Positions 8,646 through 17,569 of a stretch of 64,000 nt of DNA are shown one piece after another. The DNA comes from Candidatus Porisulfidus sp. TsSOB. Lineage in GTDB: Bacteria > Pseudomonadota > Gammaproteobacteria > Poriferisulfidales > Poriferisulfidaceae. Below the pieces are notes generated by a model, which saw only the letters and a program-made list of their open reading frames with translations, had not been told where the DNA came from and did no database searches. The DNA lies in the NCBI GenBank assembly GCA_002631715.1, contig MRSX01000010.1:29539-93538 (forward strand). The letters run 5' to 3'. How positions within the stretch are numbered: the stretch's first letter is position 1; every line of letters starts with the position of its first letter. The position numbers were made by a program, and so were the translations under genes.

Positions 8646-10082
8646 ATGGAACATTACTCCGCTTTTGCTCCCAGTATCAAATCCTGCGCCGAGCAGGCGA
8701 CCGTCTACGCCCCTTGGGACCGCTCGCCCATCGCCACGGTTGATATCGTCGACAGCAATCAGGCCGACCAGGTCTTGGAGACTGCCTTTGCGATCTACCA
8801 GGACAAGTCGCGCTGGCTGCCGCCCGCGAAGCGTATCGAAGTGCTGGAGAAAACCGCACAGTTGATGGCTGCGCGCAGCGAAGAGCTGGCCGTGGAAGCG
8901 GCCCGTGAAGGCGGCAAGCCCTTGCCGGACTCCAAGGTCGAAGTGGCCCGGGCAATCGACGGCATGCATAGTTGCGTGGAAATCATGCGCACCGAGGCAG
9001 GTCAGGAAATCCCGATGAACCTGAATGCCGCGTCGGCCCACCACATGGCGCTGACCCGCAAGTATCCGATCGGCGTAGTGCTGGCGTTCTCCGCATTCAA
9101 CCACCCACTCAATTTGATCGTGCACCAAGTCGGCCCCGCTCTCGCCTCCGGCTGCCCCGCCATCATCAAGCCGGCGCTCGACACGCCCCTGTCCTGCATG
9201 CGTTTCGTCGAGATGCTGCATCAGGCCGGGCTCCCCGAAGGCTACGTTCAGGCAATCAACCTGGGCGATCACGCGGTTGCCGGGCAGATGGTCGGAGATC
9301 CCCGGGTGGCATTCTTCAGCTTTATCGGGAGCGGTGACGTCGGCTGGATGCTGCGCTCGAAACTGGCACCCGGCGCACGCTGCGCACTGGAGCACGGCGG
9401 CATCGCCCCGGTCATCGTGGCGGCAGATGCCGATATCGACGATGCCCTGCCCCTGATGGCCAAGGGCGGGTTCTACCATGCCGGACAGGTCTGCGTATCG
9501 GTTCAGCGGGTCTATGCCGACCAGACCATCGCCCAGCACATTGCCGAAGGACTGGCCGAACTGGGCAACAACATGAAAGTGGGCGATCCGACCGAAGCCG
9601 ATACGGAGATCGGTCCTCTGATCCGGCCGGCTGAAGTGGACCGGGTAGAAGCCTGGGTTCAGGAAGCCGTGGACGCGGGAGCGCAACTCGTCAGCGGAGG
9701 CCAGCGGCTGTCGGACACCGCCTACCAGCCGACCGTGCTGCTAAACCCTCCGGCCGATGCCAAGGTCAGCGCCCACGAGGTATTCGGGCCGGTAATCTGC
9801 GTATACGGCTTCGACGACATCGACGCCGCCATCGCGCAGGCCAATGCCGGGCCGTATTCGTTCCAGGCCGCCGTATTCAGCCAGAACATCGACACCGCCC
9901 TGCATTGCTACCACCAGTTGGAAGCTGCCGCGGTGATGATCAACAACCACACCGCGTTCCGGGTCGACTGGATGCCTTTTGCCGGTCTCAAGCAATCCGG
10001 CCACGGCGTGGGCGGTATCCCCTACACCTACGAGGACATGCAGGTCGACAAGCTGATGGTCGTCCGTTCGCCGTCCCTCTGA
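8646..10082 (+). CDS. NAD(P)-dependent aldehyde dehydrogenase
   Basis: This 478-residue aldehyde dehydrogenase superfamily member has the oxyanion residue N153 in FSAFNHPLN, the cofactor loop FIGSGDVGW, general base E249 and nucleophile C283 in HAGQVCVS. The usual ELGG motif reads EHGG. Substrate specificity is not evident; with two AlkB-type hydroxylases nearby a role on aliphatic aldehydes is conceivable but unproven. I placed the start at ATG 8646 because residues upstream of it are unlike the family. The next gene, a P-loop ATPase, starts 28 bp downstream, and metA follows it, so a three-gene operon is likely. Confidence 0.85.
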   Translation: MEHYSAFAPSIKSCAEQATVYAPWDRSPIATVDIVDSNQADQVLETAFAIYQDKSRWLPPAKRIEVLEKTAQLMAARSEELAVEAAREGGKPLPDSKVEVARAIDGMHSCVEIMRTEAGQEIPMNLNAASAHHMALTRKYPIGVVLAFSAFNHPLNLIVHQVGPALASGCPAIIKPALDTPLSCMRFVEMLHQAGLPEGYVQAINLGDHAVAGQMVGDPRVAFFSFIGSGDVGWMLRSKLAPGARCALEHGGIAPVIVAADADIDDALPLMAKGGFYHAGQVCVSVQRVYADQTIAQHIAEGLAELGNNMKVGDPTEADTEIGPLIRPAEVDRVEAWVQEAVDAGAQLVSGGQRLSDTAYQPTVLLNPPADAKVSAHEVFGPVICVYGFDDIDAAIAQANAGPYSFQAAVFSQNIDTALHCYHQLEAAAVMINNHTAFRVDWMPFAGLKQSGHGVGGIPYTYEDMQVDKLMVVRSPSL

Positions 10083-10110
10083 GCCTGGAACCGCCCGTTC
10101 CCCTACTCCG

Positions 10111-10956
10111 ATGCGCCTGACCGCCGCCGAATTCCGCGCCCTTCCGCACAAGGCCGTCACCTTGCTCGGCATGTCCGGCGTGGGCAAGACCCGGCTTTCC
10201 GAGCGGCTGGACAAGACGCAGTGGTTCCACTATTCCGGGGACTACCGGATTGGTACCCGCTATCTCAGCGAGAACATCCTCGACAACCTCAAGTCGAAGA
10301 TGATGGAAGTGCCATTCCTAGCGGACCTGCTGCGCTCGGACTCCATCTACATCTCCAACAATCTCACCGTCGGCAACCTGGAGCCGGTCTCGACCTTTCT
10401 CGGCAAACCCGGAAATTCCGGGCTTGGCGGGCTGTCGCTGAAGGAGTTCAAAAACCGCTTGCGGCTCCATCACGAAGCTGAAATCAAGGCCATGCAGGAT
10501 GTCCCGGATTTCATCCGAAAAGGACAGAAAATCTACGGCTATCCGCATCTTGTGAACGATGCCGGCGGCAGCCTGTGCGAATTGCAAAGGCCGGACGTGT
10601 TCGAACTGCTGGCCGAGCACACCCTGATCCTGTACATCCATGCCGATGACCAGCAGATCGAGGAGCTCTGCGAGCGCCAAGCGAAAAGCCCCAAACCCCT
10701 CTACTACCCGGAGGCCTTCCTGGATCGGGCGATCGAGGATTTCATGGCCGAGTACGACTTGCGTGATTTCCAAGACATCAATCCCGACGACTTCACCCGC
10801 TGGGCTTTCCCGAGGCTGTCGCGGGACCGCCTGGAGCGCTACCAAGGCATTGCCGCCGAATACGGGTACACCGTCAGCATGGACGAAGTCAGCAACGTGC
10901 GGAACGCCGATGACTTCGTCAACCTGATCGCCCAAGCCATCGAACGCGCGGGCTAG
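10111..10956 (+). CDS. P-loop ATPase of unknown function
   Basis: A 281-residue protein with an unmistakable Walker A, GMSGVGKT (20-27), near the N-terminus. The body is charged and soluble, with no membrane segment. It resembles a conserved proteobacterial ATPase/kinase-like protein for which I know no function. It sits between the aldehyde dehydrogenase and metA with gaps of 28 and 5 bp. The position of the P-loop and the basic-aromatic segment IRKGQKIYGYPHLVND suggest a small-molecule or nucleotide kinase fold; this is only a guess from layout. Confidence 0.65.
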   Translation: MRLTAAEFRALPHKAVTLLGMSGVGKTRLSERLDKTQWFHYSGDYRIGTRYLSENILDNLKSKMMEVPFLADLLRSDSIYISNNLTVGNLEPVSTFLGKPGNSGLGGLSLKEFKNRLRLHHEAEIKAMQDVPDFIRKGQKIYGYPHLVNDAGGSLCELQRPDVFELLAEHTLILYIHADDQQIEELCERQAKSPKPLYYPEAFLDRAIEDFMAEYDLRDFQDINPDDFTRWAFPRLSRDRLERYQGIAAEYGYTVSMDEVSNVRNADDFVNLIAQAIERAG

Positions 10957-10961
10957 CCCCC

Positions 10962-11942
10962 ATGCCCCTGCTTCGCCTGCAGGACCTGCCCAGCCTGGAC
11001 CGGATTGCTGAACAAGGCACCCGGGTGACCGAACAGGCTCCGGAGCATGCGGCTCGGCTGGATATCGGCTTGCTCAACATGATGCCTGATCGCGCACTGG
11101 CCGCGACCGAGCGGCAGTTCCTAGGGCTTCTGGACAGCCACGAGGAACGCTACTGCGCCGCACATCTATTCACGATCGAAGGTGTCCCCCGTGAAGACGA
11201 GGGTCGCGAACATCTCCAACAGTACTACCGGAACTGCGCGGAAATTGGCAACACGGACTTAGATGCCTTGATTATTACCGGAGCCAACGTCACCAAGCCC
11301 GACTTGACGAGCGAACCCTTTTGGAGTGGTCTGGCCGGTGTGTTGAAACAGGCCGACGATCGCCGCCTGCCGGTGGTCTGCTCCTGTTTGGCCGCCCATG
11401 CTTCTGCCTTGATTTTTCATGGCGTCGCCCGCCGCCACCTGCCGCACAAGCGCTGGGGCATCTTCGATCATTCGGTCTGCGAGCCCGACCACCCCCTGGT
11501 CGCCAATCTTCCGAACCATTTCGAGATGCCGCATTCACGCTTCAATGACGTTCCGGAAGAGAACCTTCGAGAACACGGCGTGCAGGTTCTGGTTACGGGA
11601 CCCGTACCTGGCGTGCAGATGGCCGTGGAGCCGGACAATCGTCGGCTCTATTTCCAGGGGCATCCCGAATACGAAGCCGTCAGCCTGCTGAAAGAGTACA
11701 AGCGCGAGGTCCTGCGCTACCTGAGCAAAGAGCGTGAGGACTACCCGCCCCTGCCGGACAACACATTCAATGATTCGGCAACCGACCTTGCGACGACCTT
11801 CCGCGAAAGTGCCTTAGCGAAAAACGGAGATGCGGGATTGATCGAGGAATTTCCAGAAGAAGCGCTCACGCAGGAAATGCGCCACTCATGGAAGGATGTC
11901 TCCCGGCAGTTGTTCTTCAATTGGCTCCACGGACTCGCGTAG
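10962..11942 (+). CDS. metA: Homoserine O-acyltransferase (MetA family)
   Basis: Homoserine O-succinyl/acetyltransferase of 326 residues, the first committed step of methionine synthesis. The class-I-glutamine-amidotransferase-like fold is shown by IGLLNMMPDRALAATERQF, nucleophile C142 in VVCSCLAAHA, and H234/E236 in FQGHPEYE, aligning with the catalytic Cys-His-Glu of E. coli MetA. Acyl-CoA preference cannot be read safely from sequence alone. It closes the aldehyde dehydrogenase/ATPase operon; metK and ahcY of the methionine cycle lie 12 kb away on the other strand. Confidence 0.88.
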   Translation: MPLLRLQDLPSLDRIAEQGTRVTEQAPEHAARLDIGLLNMMPDRALAATERQFLGLLDSHEERYCAAHLFTIEGVPREDEGREHLQQYYRNCAEIGNTDLDALIITGANVTKPDLTSEPFWSGLAGVLKQADDRRLPVVCSCLAAHASALIFHGVARRHLPHKRWGIFDHSVCEPDHPLVANLPNHFEMPHSRFNDVPEENLREHGVQVLVTGPVPGVQMAVEPDNRRLYFQGHPEYEAVSLLKEYKREVLRYLSKEREDYPPLPDNTFNDSATDLATTFRESALAKNGDAGLIEEFPEEALTQEMRHSWKDVSRQLFFNWLHGLA

Positions 11943-11970
11943 CCAATCAGCGCCCGTTATCTGTCGCGAA

Positions 11971-13362
11971 TCAGACCGCGTCCCGAAAGACGAAAGAGGC
12001 GCATTCCTCGGCAGCGTCCACCCCGCTCAGTAGGGCTCCGTTGCACGAAGGCATTCGCATGTAGTCGCCGGCAAGGAACAGGCCTTTCAGGTCAGCCAGT
12101 TGGTGTTGGCGCATTTCGTATATCTCCCGCAGCATGCCCCCGGGAGCCAAGCACAGCGCCTCAGGCCAGCGATAAACACGAGTGAACAGGGGTTTATCGG
12201 GCATGGCAGGGAGGTATTTGCGTATTTCTTCGATGATCTTGTCTGCGATCTCGGCGTCACTCAAGGTGAAAAGCTTTTGGGCGTGTTCCCCGATCACCAG
12301 CGCATACACCAGGGATTTGCCTTCCGGTGCCGCGCCAGGGGCCATTGAGGCCAAATTGCTGACGAAAGTCAGGAAAGTCCCGGAATCCGGGGGGAAAATG
12401 GCAGCATGAGATCCTTCGGGAAGGATATCCTCATCAAGTCCGATTGCCATGTTGATGCAGGAGGAATACGTGATCCGGGTCAGAACACGCTTAACTTCGG
12501 AAGGGAGATCGGGAATGATTTCGATCGCTTTCGTAGCTGGAGTTGCGCAGATTACGGCGTCTGCTTCAATCTCTCCTATCTCCCCTCCATCCACGATTAC
12601 GCTTTTGACAGTTCCTTCTTCAAGGACAATGCGTTGAACGGGCGTAGACAGTCTGATATCTCCCGCGCATGCCCCGACGAGTGCGCTGGCAAATTCTCCA
12701 ACTCCTCCCTCGGGTAAGCACGGGCGTTCGGATTGGTTCAAGGTCCAAAGCCAAAGTAGCGACATGCCGTAAGCAGCACCAACCTGCTCGGAGAAACCAG
12801 CTGTAAAGCAGTTGATGTCTGCCTCTCCGGCTTGCTCCAGATACTCAGTCAAAGAATTCGCCTCCATGAACTCGGCGAAACTCTCGCGAGTATCCAAATC
12901 CAACATCTTTGAATGATCCTGGAACCTGATGTCTTTGCTCCGGGCCTTCAGCATCATGATAAGCCGCATGGATTGCCACATGGCTTTTGGCGTTAACAGC
13001 CGGAAAGAAAGGATGGTCTGAACGGTTGTCATCATCTGTTTCAGTGAACCGTTCGAATAGATGCCCCAAAGTTTCCCATCGCGGTAGATGTGCCCCCCTT
13101 TTTTGCGGGGACTCATCTCCAAGGGGACACCGAGGCTTTCGGCTAAGTTTCGAACTGTTTCAAATGATTCGTGGAAAACTGATGCACCGGTATGGATGGA
13201 AAAGCCATCAATTTCTTCCCCCGCAATACGGCCTCCAGCGCGATCAGCGGCCTCCAGCACAACAACTTCCAGCTTGTTTCCGTACTTGCTGCGCAAAGTG
13301 TATGCTGCAGCCAAACCAGAGGTTCCCCCTCCGACAATGACGGTTTTCGGCTTGCGAGCCAT
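11971..13362 (-). CDS. FAD-dependent amine oxidase/desaturase-like oxidoreductase
   Basis: A 463-residue flavoprotein with an N-terminal dinucleotide-binding fold (TVIVGGGTSGLAAAYTL, 8-24), the adenine-ribose acidic strand ending VVVLEAADRAGGR and a C-terminal FAD contact GLFLAGDYMRMPSCNGALLSG. This is the layout of protoporphyrinogen oxidase, phytoene desaturase and amine oxidases. It has no obvious membrane segment. The exact reaction is unknown; the hem genes in the window do not include hemG/hemY-type protoporphyrinogen oxidase, so that role is possible but not shown. Its codons look less GC-rich than neighbouring genes. Confidence 0.75.
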   Translation of the reverse strand: MARKPKTVIVGGGTSGLAAAYTLRSKYGNKLEVVVLEAADRAGGRIAGEEIDGFSIHTGASVFHESFETVRNLAESLGVPLEMSPRKKGGHIYRDGKLWGIYSNGSLKQMMTTVQTILSFRLLTPKAMWQSMRLIMMLKARSKDIRFQDHSKMLDLDTRESFAEFMEANSLTEYLEQAGEADINCFTAGFSEQVGAAYGMSLLWLWTLNQSERPCLPEGGVGEFASALVGACAGDIRLSTPVQRIVLEEGTVKSVIVDGGEIGEIEADAVICATPATKAIEIIPDLPSEVKRVLTRITYSSCINMAIGLDEDILPEGSHAAIFPPDSGTFLTFVSNLASMAPGAAPEGKSLVYALVIGEHAQKLFTLSDAEIADKIIEEIRKYLPAMPDKPLFTRVYRWPEALCLAPGGMLREIYEMRQHQLADLKGLFLAGDYMRMPSCNGALLSGVDAAEECASFVFRDAV

Positions 13363-13398
13363 TGCTACCGACCTTCTTTTGGCATTTCCGTCAGCACC

Positions 13399-13941
13399 TT
13401 AGATCCCAAGCCCCCATCGACCGACCTGGTACAACCCGCTCTGCAGAAAATACAGCCCGAACAGGGCGACCATAGGCGACAGATCCAGTATTCCCGTATC
13501 CGGCAGCACCCCGCGAATCCGCATGAGCATCGGAGCCGTCAGACTGCGCACCAGGCTTAGGAATTGATCTGCGCCAGCCGACAACTGCACCCAACTGGCA
13601 ATCACCACCGCGATCAGGGAAATCAGGTAGATGTTCAGCATCATCCCGCCGATCTGGGTCAGCGCGAACAGTACCAGGCCCAGGATCGAGGCCCCCGATT
13701 GCATGGCCCCGCCGACATAGAGACTGATCAATTTCAGAATCAATGCGATCGTAAGCAGGGCGAGATCCCAACCTCGAGCCGACGGTATGACGCGCCGAAC
13801 CGGCTGGTACACCGGATCGGTCACCCGTGCCAGAACTTGCGAAATCGGATTGTAGAAGTCCGCTTGGTGAAACGTGAGCAGCAACCGAATCAGGATCCCG
13901 TACAGATACAAGGTCAGCAGGAACTGGATCAGGGCTTCCAT
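13399..13941 (-). CDS. yggT: YggT-family integral membrane protein
   Basis: A 180-residue membrane protein with two copies of the YggT repeat: a pair of hydrophobic helices, then an amphipathic stretch with DPVYQPVRRVIP (first copy) and SLTAPMLMRIRGVLP (second). The family is implicated in osmotic tolerance and membrane organisation, mechanism unclear. Start at ATG 13941, 1 bp after the proC stop; the longer frame overlaps proC. proC-yggT is a conserved gammaproteobacterial pair. Confidence 0.88.
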   Translation of the reverse strand: MEALIQFLLTLYLYGILIRLLLTFHQADFYNPISQVLARVTDPVYQPVRRVIPSARGWDLALLTIALILKLISLYVGGAMQSGASILGLVLFALTQIGGMMLNIYLISLIAVVIASWVQLSAGADQFLSLVRSLTAPMLMRIRGVLPDTGILDLSPMVALFGLYFLQSGLYQVGRWGLGI

Positions 13942-13942
13942 A

Positions 13943-14782
13943 TCAGGCTCGACCGTTTTCGTCTCCCAGTTCTTCAGCTCGTTGGCGCGCCGCCTCAAGC
14001 GCATTGAGAATCAAAGCCTCAAAGCCTGCCCCTTCCAGCACGCCCAAAGCGGCCGCGGTTGTCCCGCCCTTGGACGTCACCTTTTGGCAAAGCTCCTGCA
14101 GGGAGTCCTCCGAGGCGCTCGCCAGTTCCTGTGCTCCGCGAGCCGTCTCCAGCACCAGCAGGCGCGCCTGCGCTTCGTCCAGACCCATGCGGCATGCCCC
14201 CTCTACCATCGCCTGCATGAACAAGAAGAAATAGGCAGGCCCGCTGCCCGAAACCGCGGTTGCGGCATCCATCAGGGCCTCGTCCTGTACCCAGAGGACC
14301 TTCCCGACACTCTCCATGATCCTAGCCGCGAGTGCACGCTGGGCATCAGAAACATTTTCTTGTGCATACAGGGCGCTCATTCCGGCACCGACCAATGCCG
14401 GCGTGTTCGGCATGACGCGCACCACCGGGCAATGTCCCCCTGTCCAACGTGCCAAATCGTCCGCGCGCACACCGGCCGCGATGGTTATCAGCAACGGGTT
14501 GTCCGTGACCATCCAAGGCGCCAGTTCGGTGGCGGTCGTCGGTAACTTGTCGGGCTTGGTCGCAAACAGCACGACATCCGCGGAAGCCCGGGAGTAGGCC
14601 AGCGAGTTCTCGTAGTACAACTGCATCAGGCCGAAATTGGCGGCCAGCGCCTGATGGGACTGCGGGTCGGGATCGGAGACCGTGATGTCGCCGGCTTCCC
14701 AACCGGAACGGATCAAGCCGCCCACCAGCGAGCGGCCCATATTGCCGCCTCCGATCAGAAGGATTCGTGGATTCTCAGGCAT
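13943..14782 (-). CDS. proC: Pyrroline-5-carboxylate reductase
   Basis: The last step of proline synthesis, reduction of pyrroline-5-carboxylate with NAD(P)H. The 279-residue protein begins with the Rossmann motif LIGGGNMGRSLVGGL, includes VLFATKPDKL and VRVMPNTPALVGAGMSALY, and ends with the family signature VSGSGPAYFFLFMQAMVEGACRMGL and VTSKGGTTAAAL in the dimerisation domain. yggT follows by 1 bp. In related bacteria yggS precedes proC; here the upstream neighbour is a porin, separated by a terminator. Confidence 0.95.
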   Translation of the reverse strand: MPENPRILLIGGGNMGRSLVGGLIRSGWEAGDITVSDPDPQSHQALAANFGLMQLYYENSLAYSRASADVVLFATKPDKLPTTATELAPWMVTDNPLLITIAAGVRADDLARWTGGHCPVVRVMPNTPALVGAGMSALYAQENVSDAQRALAARIMESVGKVLWVQDEALMDAATAVSGSGPAYFFLFMQAMVEGACRMGLDEAQARLLVLETARGAQELASASEDSLQELCQKVTSKGGTTAAALGVLEGAGFEALILNALEAARQRAEELGDENGRA

Positions 14783-14872
14783 GTGTCGTTCCCGCTCGCA
14801 ACAGCGGCGAAATCTCTGACTCGCATTATATTGGCTACAGAGTTATAGAACTGATTCGAAGAACCACAGAAT

Positions 14873-14898
14873 AAAACAGGCGCCCCGAAGAGCGCCTG
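14873..14898 (-). terminator. Intrinsic terminator of the porin gene
   Basis: Stem CAGGCGC/GCGCCTG (14877-14883 with 14892-14898), 8-nt loop, then TTTTATT on the minus strand, 29 bp past the porin stop. Confidence 0.75.
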
Positions 14899-14926
14899 CT
14901 TATTTGGTGTGCTTAGTCAGACTGAA

Positions 14927-16618
14927 TTAGTCAAACCAGTGCACGATACCTAATGCGAACATCTCGATTTCGTTGCCAGGATTACCTACTCCCGTTCCGG
15001 GAATACTCTGTCCATAGCCTACGTTGTCATCGCTATTGACTTCGGAATAGGTCATACGCAGTTCGGTGCCACCCGGCATGGTGTAGAAGATACCTACGTT
15101 CCACGCATCGCCACCGGACTGGTCCCAGTCGCCGGAGCAACCTGAACAGGAGACCTCCAGGTCATCCGCATCTGCATAGGAGAAGCGGAAGTCCACGGGG
15201 CCACCGAATTTGATCTTGCCGGACACCATCCAAGCGTCGCGCTCGATCTTGACGTTGCCGCCTGCACCGTGCGCTGCTCTAGCACGCTTCTCAGCCTCTG
15301 CGACTATGCTGTCGTAGGCATGCTTGGCGTTCGCCGCAGCAGTAATAGCGGCTGTATCGGTAGAGTCAGTGGTAGATGCAGCCTGCAACCTAGTCAGGAT
15401 GTTTTGGTTGCCCATAGTACCGGTGTCATCATCGATCTCCGTAAGCTGGGTGCCTGCATTGCCTTTGTCATGATCTGTGTTGGCATCTGGGTTGCTCTCG
15501 TCAAGGGGCGTCGTAGGATTATCTTCCGTAGGCATACGGAAGGTGTAGTACGCCACACTGTCGGCATCCTGCTGGTTCATGTCTCCGAAACCGGTGGGAC
15601 AGTTGTCATCAGTGCTGGCAGCAACCCCAGTATCTTCGTTGAAGCACTTTGGAAACAGGTCGCGAATCAAGCCAAGAGTCTTCTGCGCCTTCACATTCGC
15701 ATCGTTCTCTCCTTTGAACATCAGGTTGTACGAGCTGAAGTTGGAGTATCCGAACGCGCTCATTGCCTTATCGACACTGGTCACGCCATTGAATTCGTGC
15801 TCAACGTCTTCCCACATGGCGGCAAGCTGAATACTCACGCCATCACCCATATCCATGATGTAACGGCCTGCGACACGGAAACTTTCAGCGTCCGAAGTAT
15901 CCATCGCTCCGGATTTAAACGCCGCCCAGTCTTCGTGATCCTGCCAGGTCACCGCCAGCCACAACGGACCGTTGGTGTAGGCCAGGCTGCTGGAGCGGAT
16001 CACTGGATCGATCTCGGTGCCGCCACTATGGCCTTTCGTGTTGTCGGTCTCATCATTGTTTCCAAGGGTCCATGCGAAGCGGAACACGAAGCCGTTCCAG
16101 TTCGGCGACCAGTACTGGATGATGTTTTCTTGACGACGGTTGAAGCCGTTGGTACGTCCAAACACAGGGTTGTAGAACGTGCTGCTGCTGGCGCCCATTG
16201 ATCCCATGATGTTGGTGTGCGAGTCCGCACCAGCATCGTAGAACGGGTCGACCCACTGCGCCACGCCCTCGTTGTAGGGCAATAGCCAGGTAGCGAACAT
16301 GATCTCACCCGCTTGCGGATGAGCCAAGCCAATCTTGGAATTACGGTTACACCACGTGCTCGCAGTTGAATCCGCAAACTGGTTGTAGAACGTGAATTGC
16401 TCGCACTGCGCATTGACTGTAATGCCATCAATGCCGGTGTCAACGCTGGCACTGAAACCAATATTGCCCGCATTTGAGTTCATGCGGTCATAGCTTCTAT
16501 CGCCTTCGTTGTTTTCTTCGTCTACAAACTCCCAAGAATGATTCTGCCAACCATAGACGTTCCATGTTTCGGCCTGGGCCGCGAACGGAATCGCCGCCAG
16601 GGCAAAAACAATTAGAAA
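14927..16618 (-). CDS. Outer-membrane porin-like protein, start codon missing
   Basis: The frame is open for 563 codons. Its first residues, FLIVFALAAIPFAAQA then ETWNVYGWQ, are a signal peptide core, cleavage site and mature start, but the codon before TTT (16619-16621) is TAA and no ATG, GTG or TTG lies in frame before the signal peptide. The first in-frame ATG, 16483, would discard the signal peptide. The mature part is rich in Asn, Asp, Gly, Ser, Thr and aromatic residues in alternating patterns, has a long Ala-rich insertion near the middle, and ends MFALGIVHWFD, all porin-like. Probably a general or long-chain substrate porin. Either the 5' end was lost, a base error exists, or an ATT start is used. 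Confidence 0.7.
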   Translation of the reverse strand, partial: FLIVFALAAIPFAAQAETWNVYGWQNHSWEFVDEENNEGDRSYDRMNSNAGNIGFSASVDTGIDGITVNAQCEQFTFYNQFADSTASTWCNRNSKIGLAHPQAGEIMFATWLLPYNEGVAQWVDPFYDAGADSHTNIMGSMGASSSTFYNPVFGRTNGFNRRQENIIQYWSPNWNGFVFRFAWTLGNNDETDNTKGHSGGTEIDPVIRSSSLAYTNGPLWLAVTWQDHEDWAAFKSGAMDTSDAESFRVAGRYIMDMGDGVSIQLAAMWEDVEHEFNGVTSVDKAMSAFGYSNFSSYNLMFKGENDANVKAQKTLGLIRDLFPKCFNEDTGVAASTDDNCPTGFGDMNQQDADSVAYYTFRMPTEDNPTTPLDESNPDANTDHDKGNAGTQLTEIDDDTGTMGNQNILTRLQAASTTDSTDTAAITAAANAKHAYDSIVAEAEKRARAAHGAGGNVKIERDAWMVSGKIKFGGPVDFRFSYADADDLEVSCSGCSGDWDQSGGDAWNVGIFYTMPGGTELRMTYSEVNSDDNVGYGQSIPGTGVGNPGNEIEMFALGIVHWFD

Positions 16619-16684
16619 TTATATTGGCTTACGTGAATATTCTGCCTATAAATCTCTATTTCAATCCACCCATTGAGACCTGGC

Positions 16685-17569
16685 CTAGGGTGCATGGGTT
16701 CCCTCTGGAAACACCGCTTGCGCATCAAATACTGGGCCGTCCACACACACCCGCTTCATGGCCCAACCGTCTTCACCCAACACCGGAACCGTACAACCCG
16801 CGCACCCGCCTACCGCGCATGCCATGTATTCCTCCATGCAGACCTGGCACGGTACGTCGAACTCTCGCGCCAGCCGGGCGACCGCCTCCAGCATCGGCAC
16901 TGGCCCGCAGGTGAACACGGCGACCCGCGCACGCTGCTCCGGAGTCTGGGTCTCAAGCCACATCCGGGCAGCCGCATCAACGTAACCGTCGTAGCAACCG
17001 GCGTAACCCTGAGTGGAACACAAGCGGGAAGCGACCCCCCAGTCCTCGAGCAGGCTCATGCCTGCGATGACGCCATCCGGCATTCCCGGGACCCGGATGG
17101 TCGAGGGGCGGCTTGCGAATGGAAAGGGAATCTCCGACCCCATCACCACCAGCGGCACAGTGTGCTCCTTGATCTCACGGGCCAGGAACAGGATTGGCGG
17201 AATTCCGACCCCTCCTCCGATCAACAGGGGGCGATCCCGATCCGGTTCGGCTTGGAACCCCCGCCCGATTGGGCCGAGCGCCGGCAGCGTCTCGCCTTCC
17301 CGAACACGCGCCAGTTCCTCCGTCCCTTTTCCGATTACCTTGTACAGCACTTCGACCGTCCCGCGCTCCCGGTCACTCCACAGAATGGAGAGCGGGCGGC
17401 GCATCATGAGTGGCTCGGCATGAACGCCCAAGTGAACGAAACTGCCCGGCGTAGCGGATTCGGCGATCGCCGGTGCGTCGATCACCAGCGCATGCTGATC
17501 CGCTTCCAGGTGGCGCACCTGGACAACCTGGGCGTCGAGGCTGTGGATGACGTTGCGGAATTCCTCCAT
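16685..17569 (-). CDS. pyrK: Dihydroorotate dehydrogenase electron-transfer subunit
   Basis: A 294-residue ferredoxin-reductase-fold flavoprotein: FAD-binding barrel (MMRRPLSILW), NAD-binding segment (LLIGGGVGIPPILFLA and VFTCGPVPML) and a C-terminal [2Fe-2S] set C-x4-C-x2-C-x15-C (CAVGGCAGC through KRVC). This is the PyrK layout; PyrK passes electrons from PyrD to NAD+. No pyrD is in the window, so the partner is elsewhere, or the protein serves another reductase. The ATG at 17569 shares its A with the pyrC' stop (TAATG), indicating coupling. Confidence 0.82.
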   Translation of the reverse strand: MEEFRNVIHSLDAQVVQVRHLEADQHALVIDAPAIAESATPGSFVHLGVHAEPLMMRRPLSILWSDRERGTVEVLYKVIGKGTEELARVREGETLPALGPIGRGFQAEPDRDRPLLIGGGVGIPPILFLAREIKEHTVPLVVMGSEIPFPFASRPSTIRVPGMPDGVIAGMSLLEDWGVASRLCSTQGYAGCYDGYVDAAARMWLETQTPEQRARVAVFTCGPVPMLEAVARLAREFDVPCQVCMEEYMACAVGGCAGCTVPVLGEDGWAMKRVCVDGPVFDAQAVFPEGTHAP

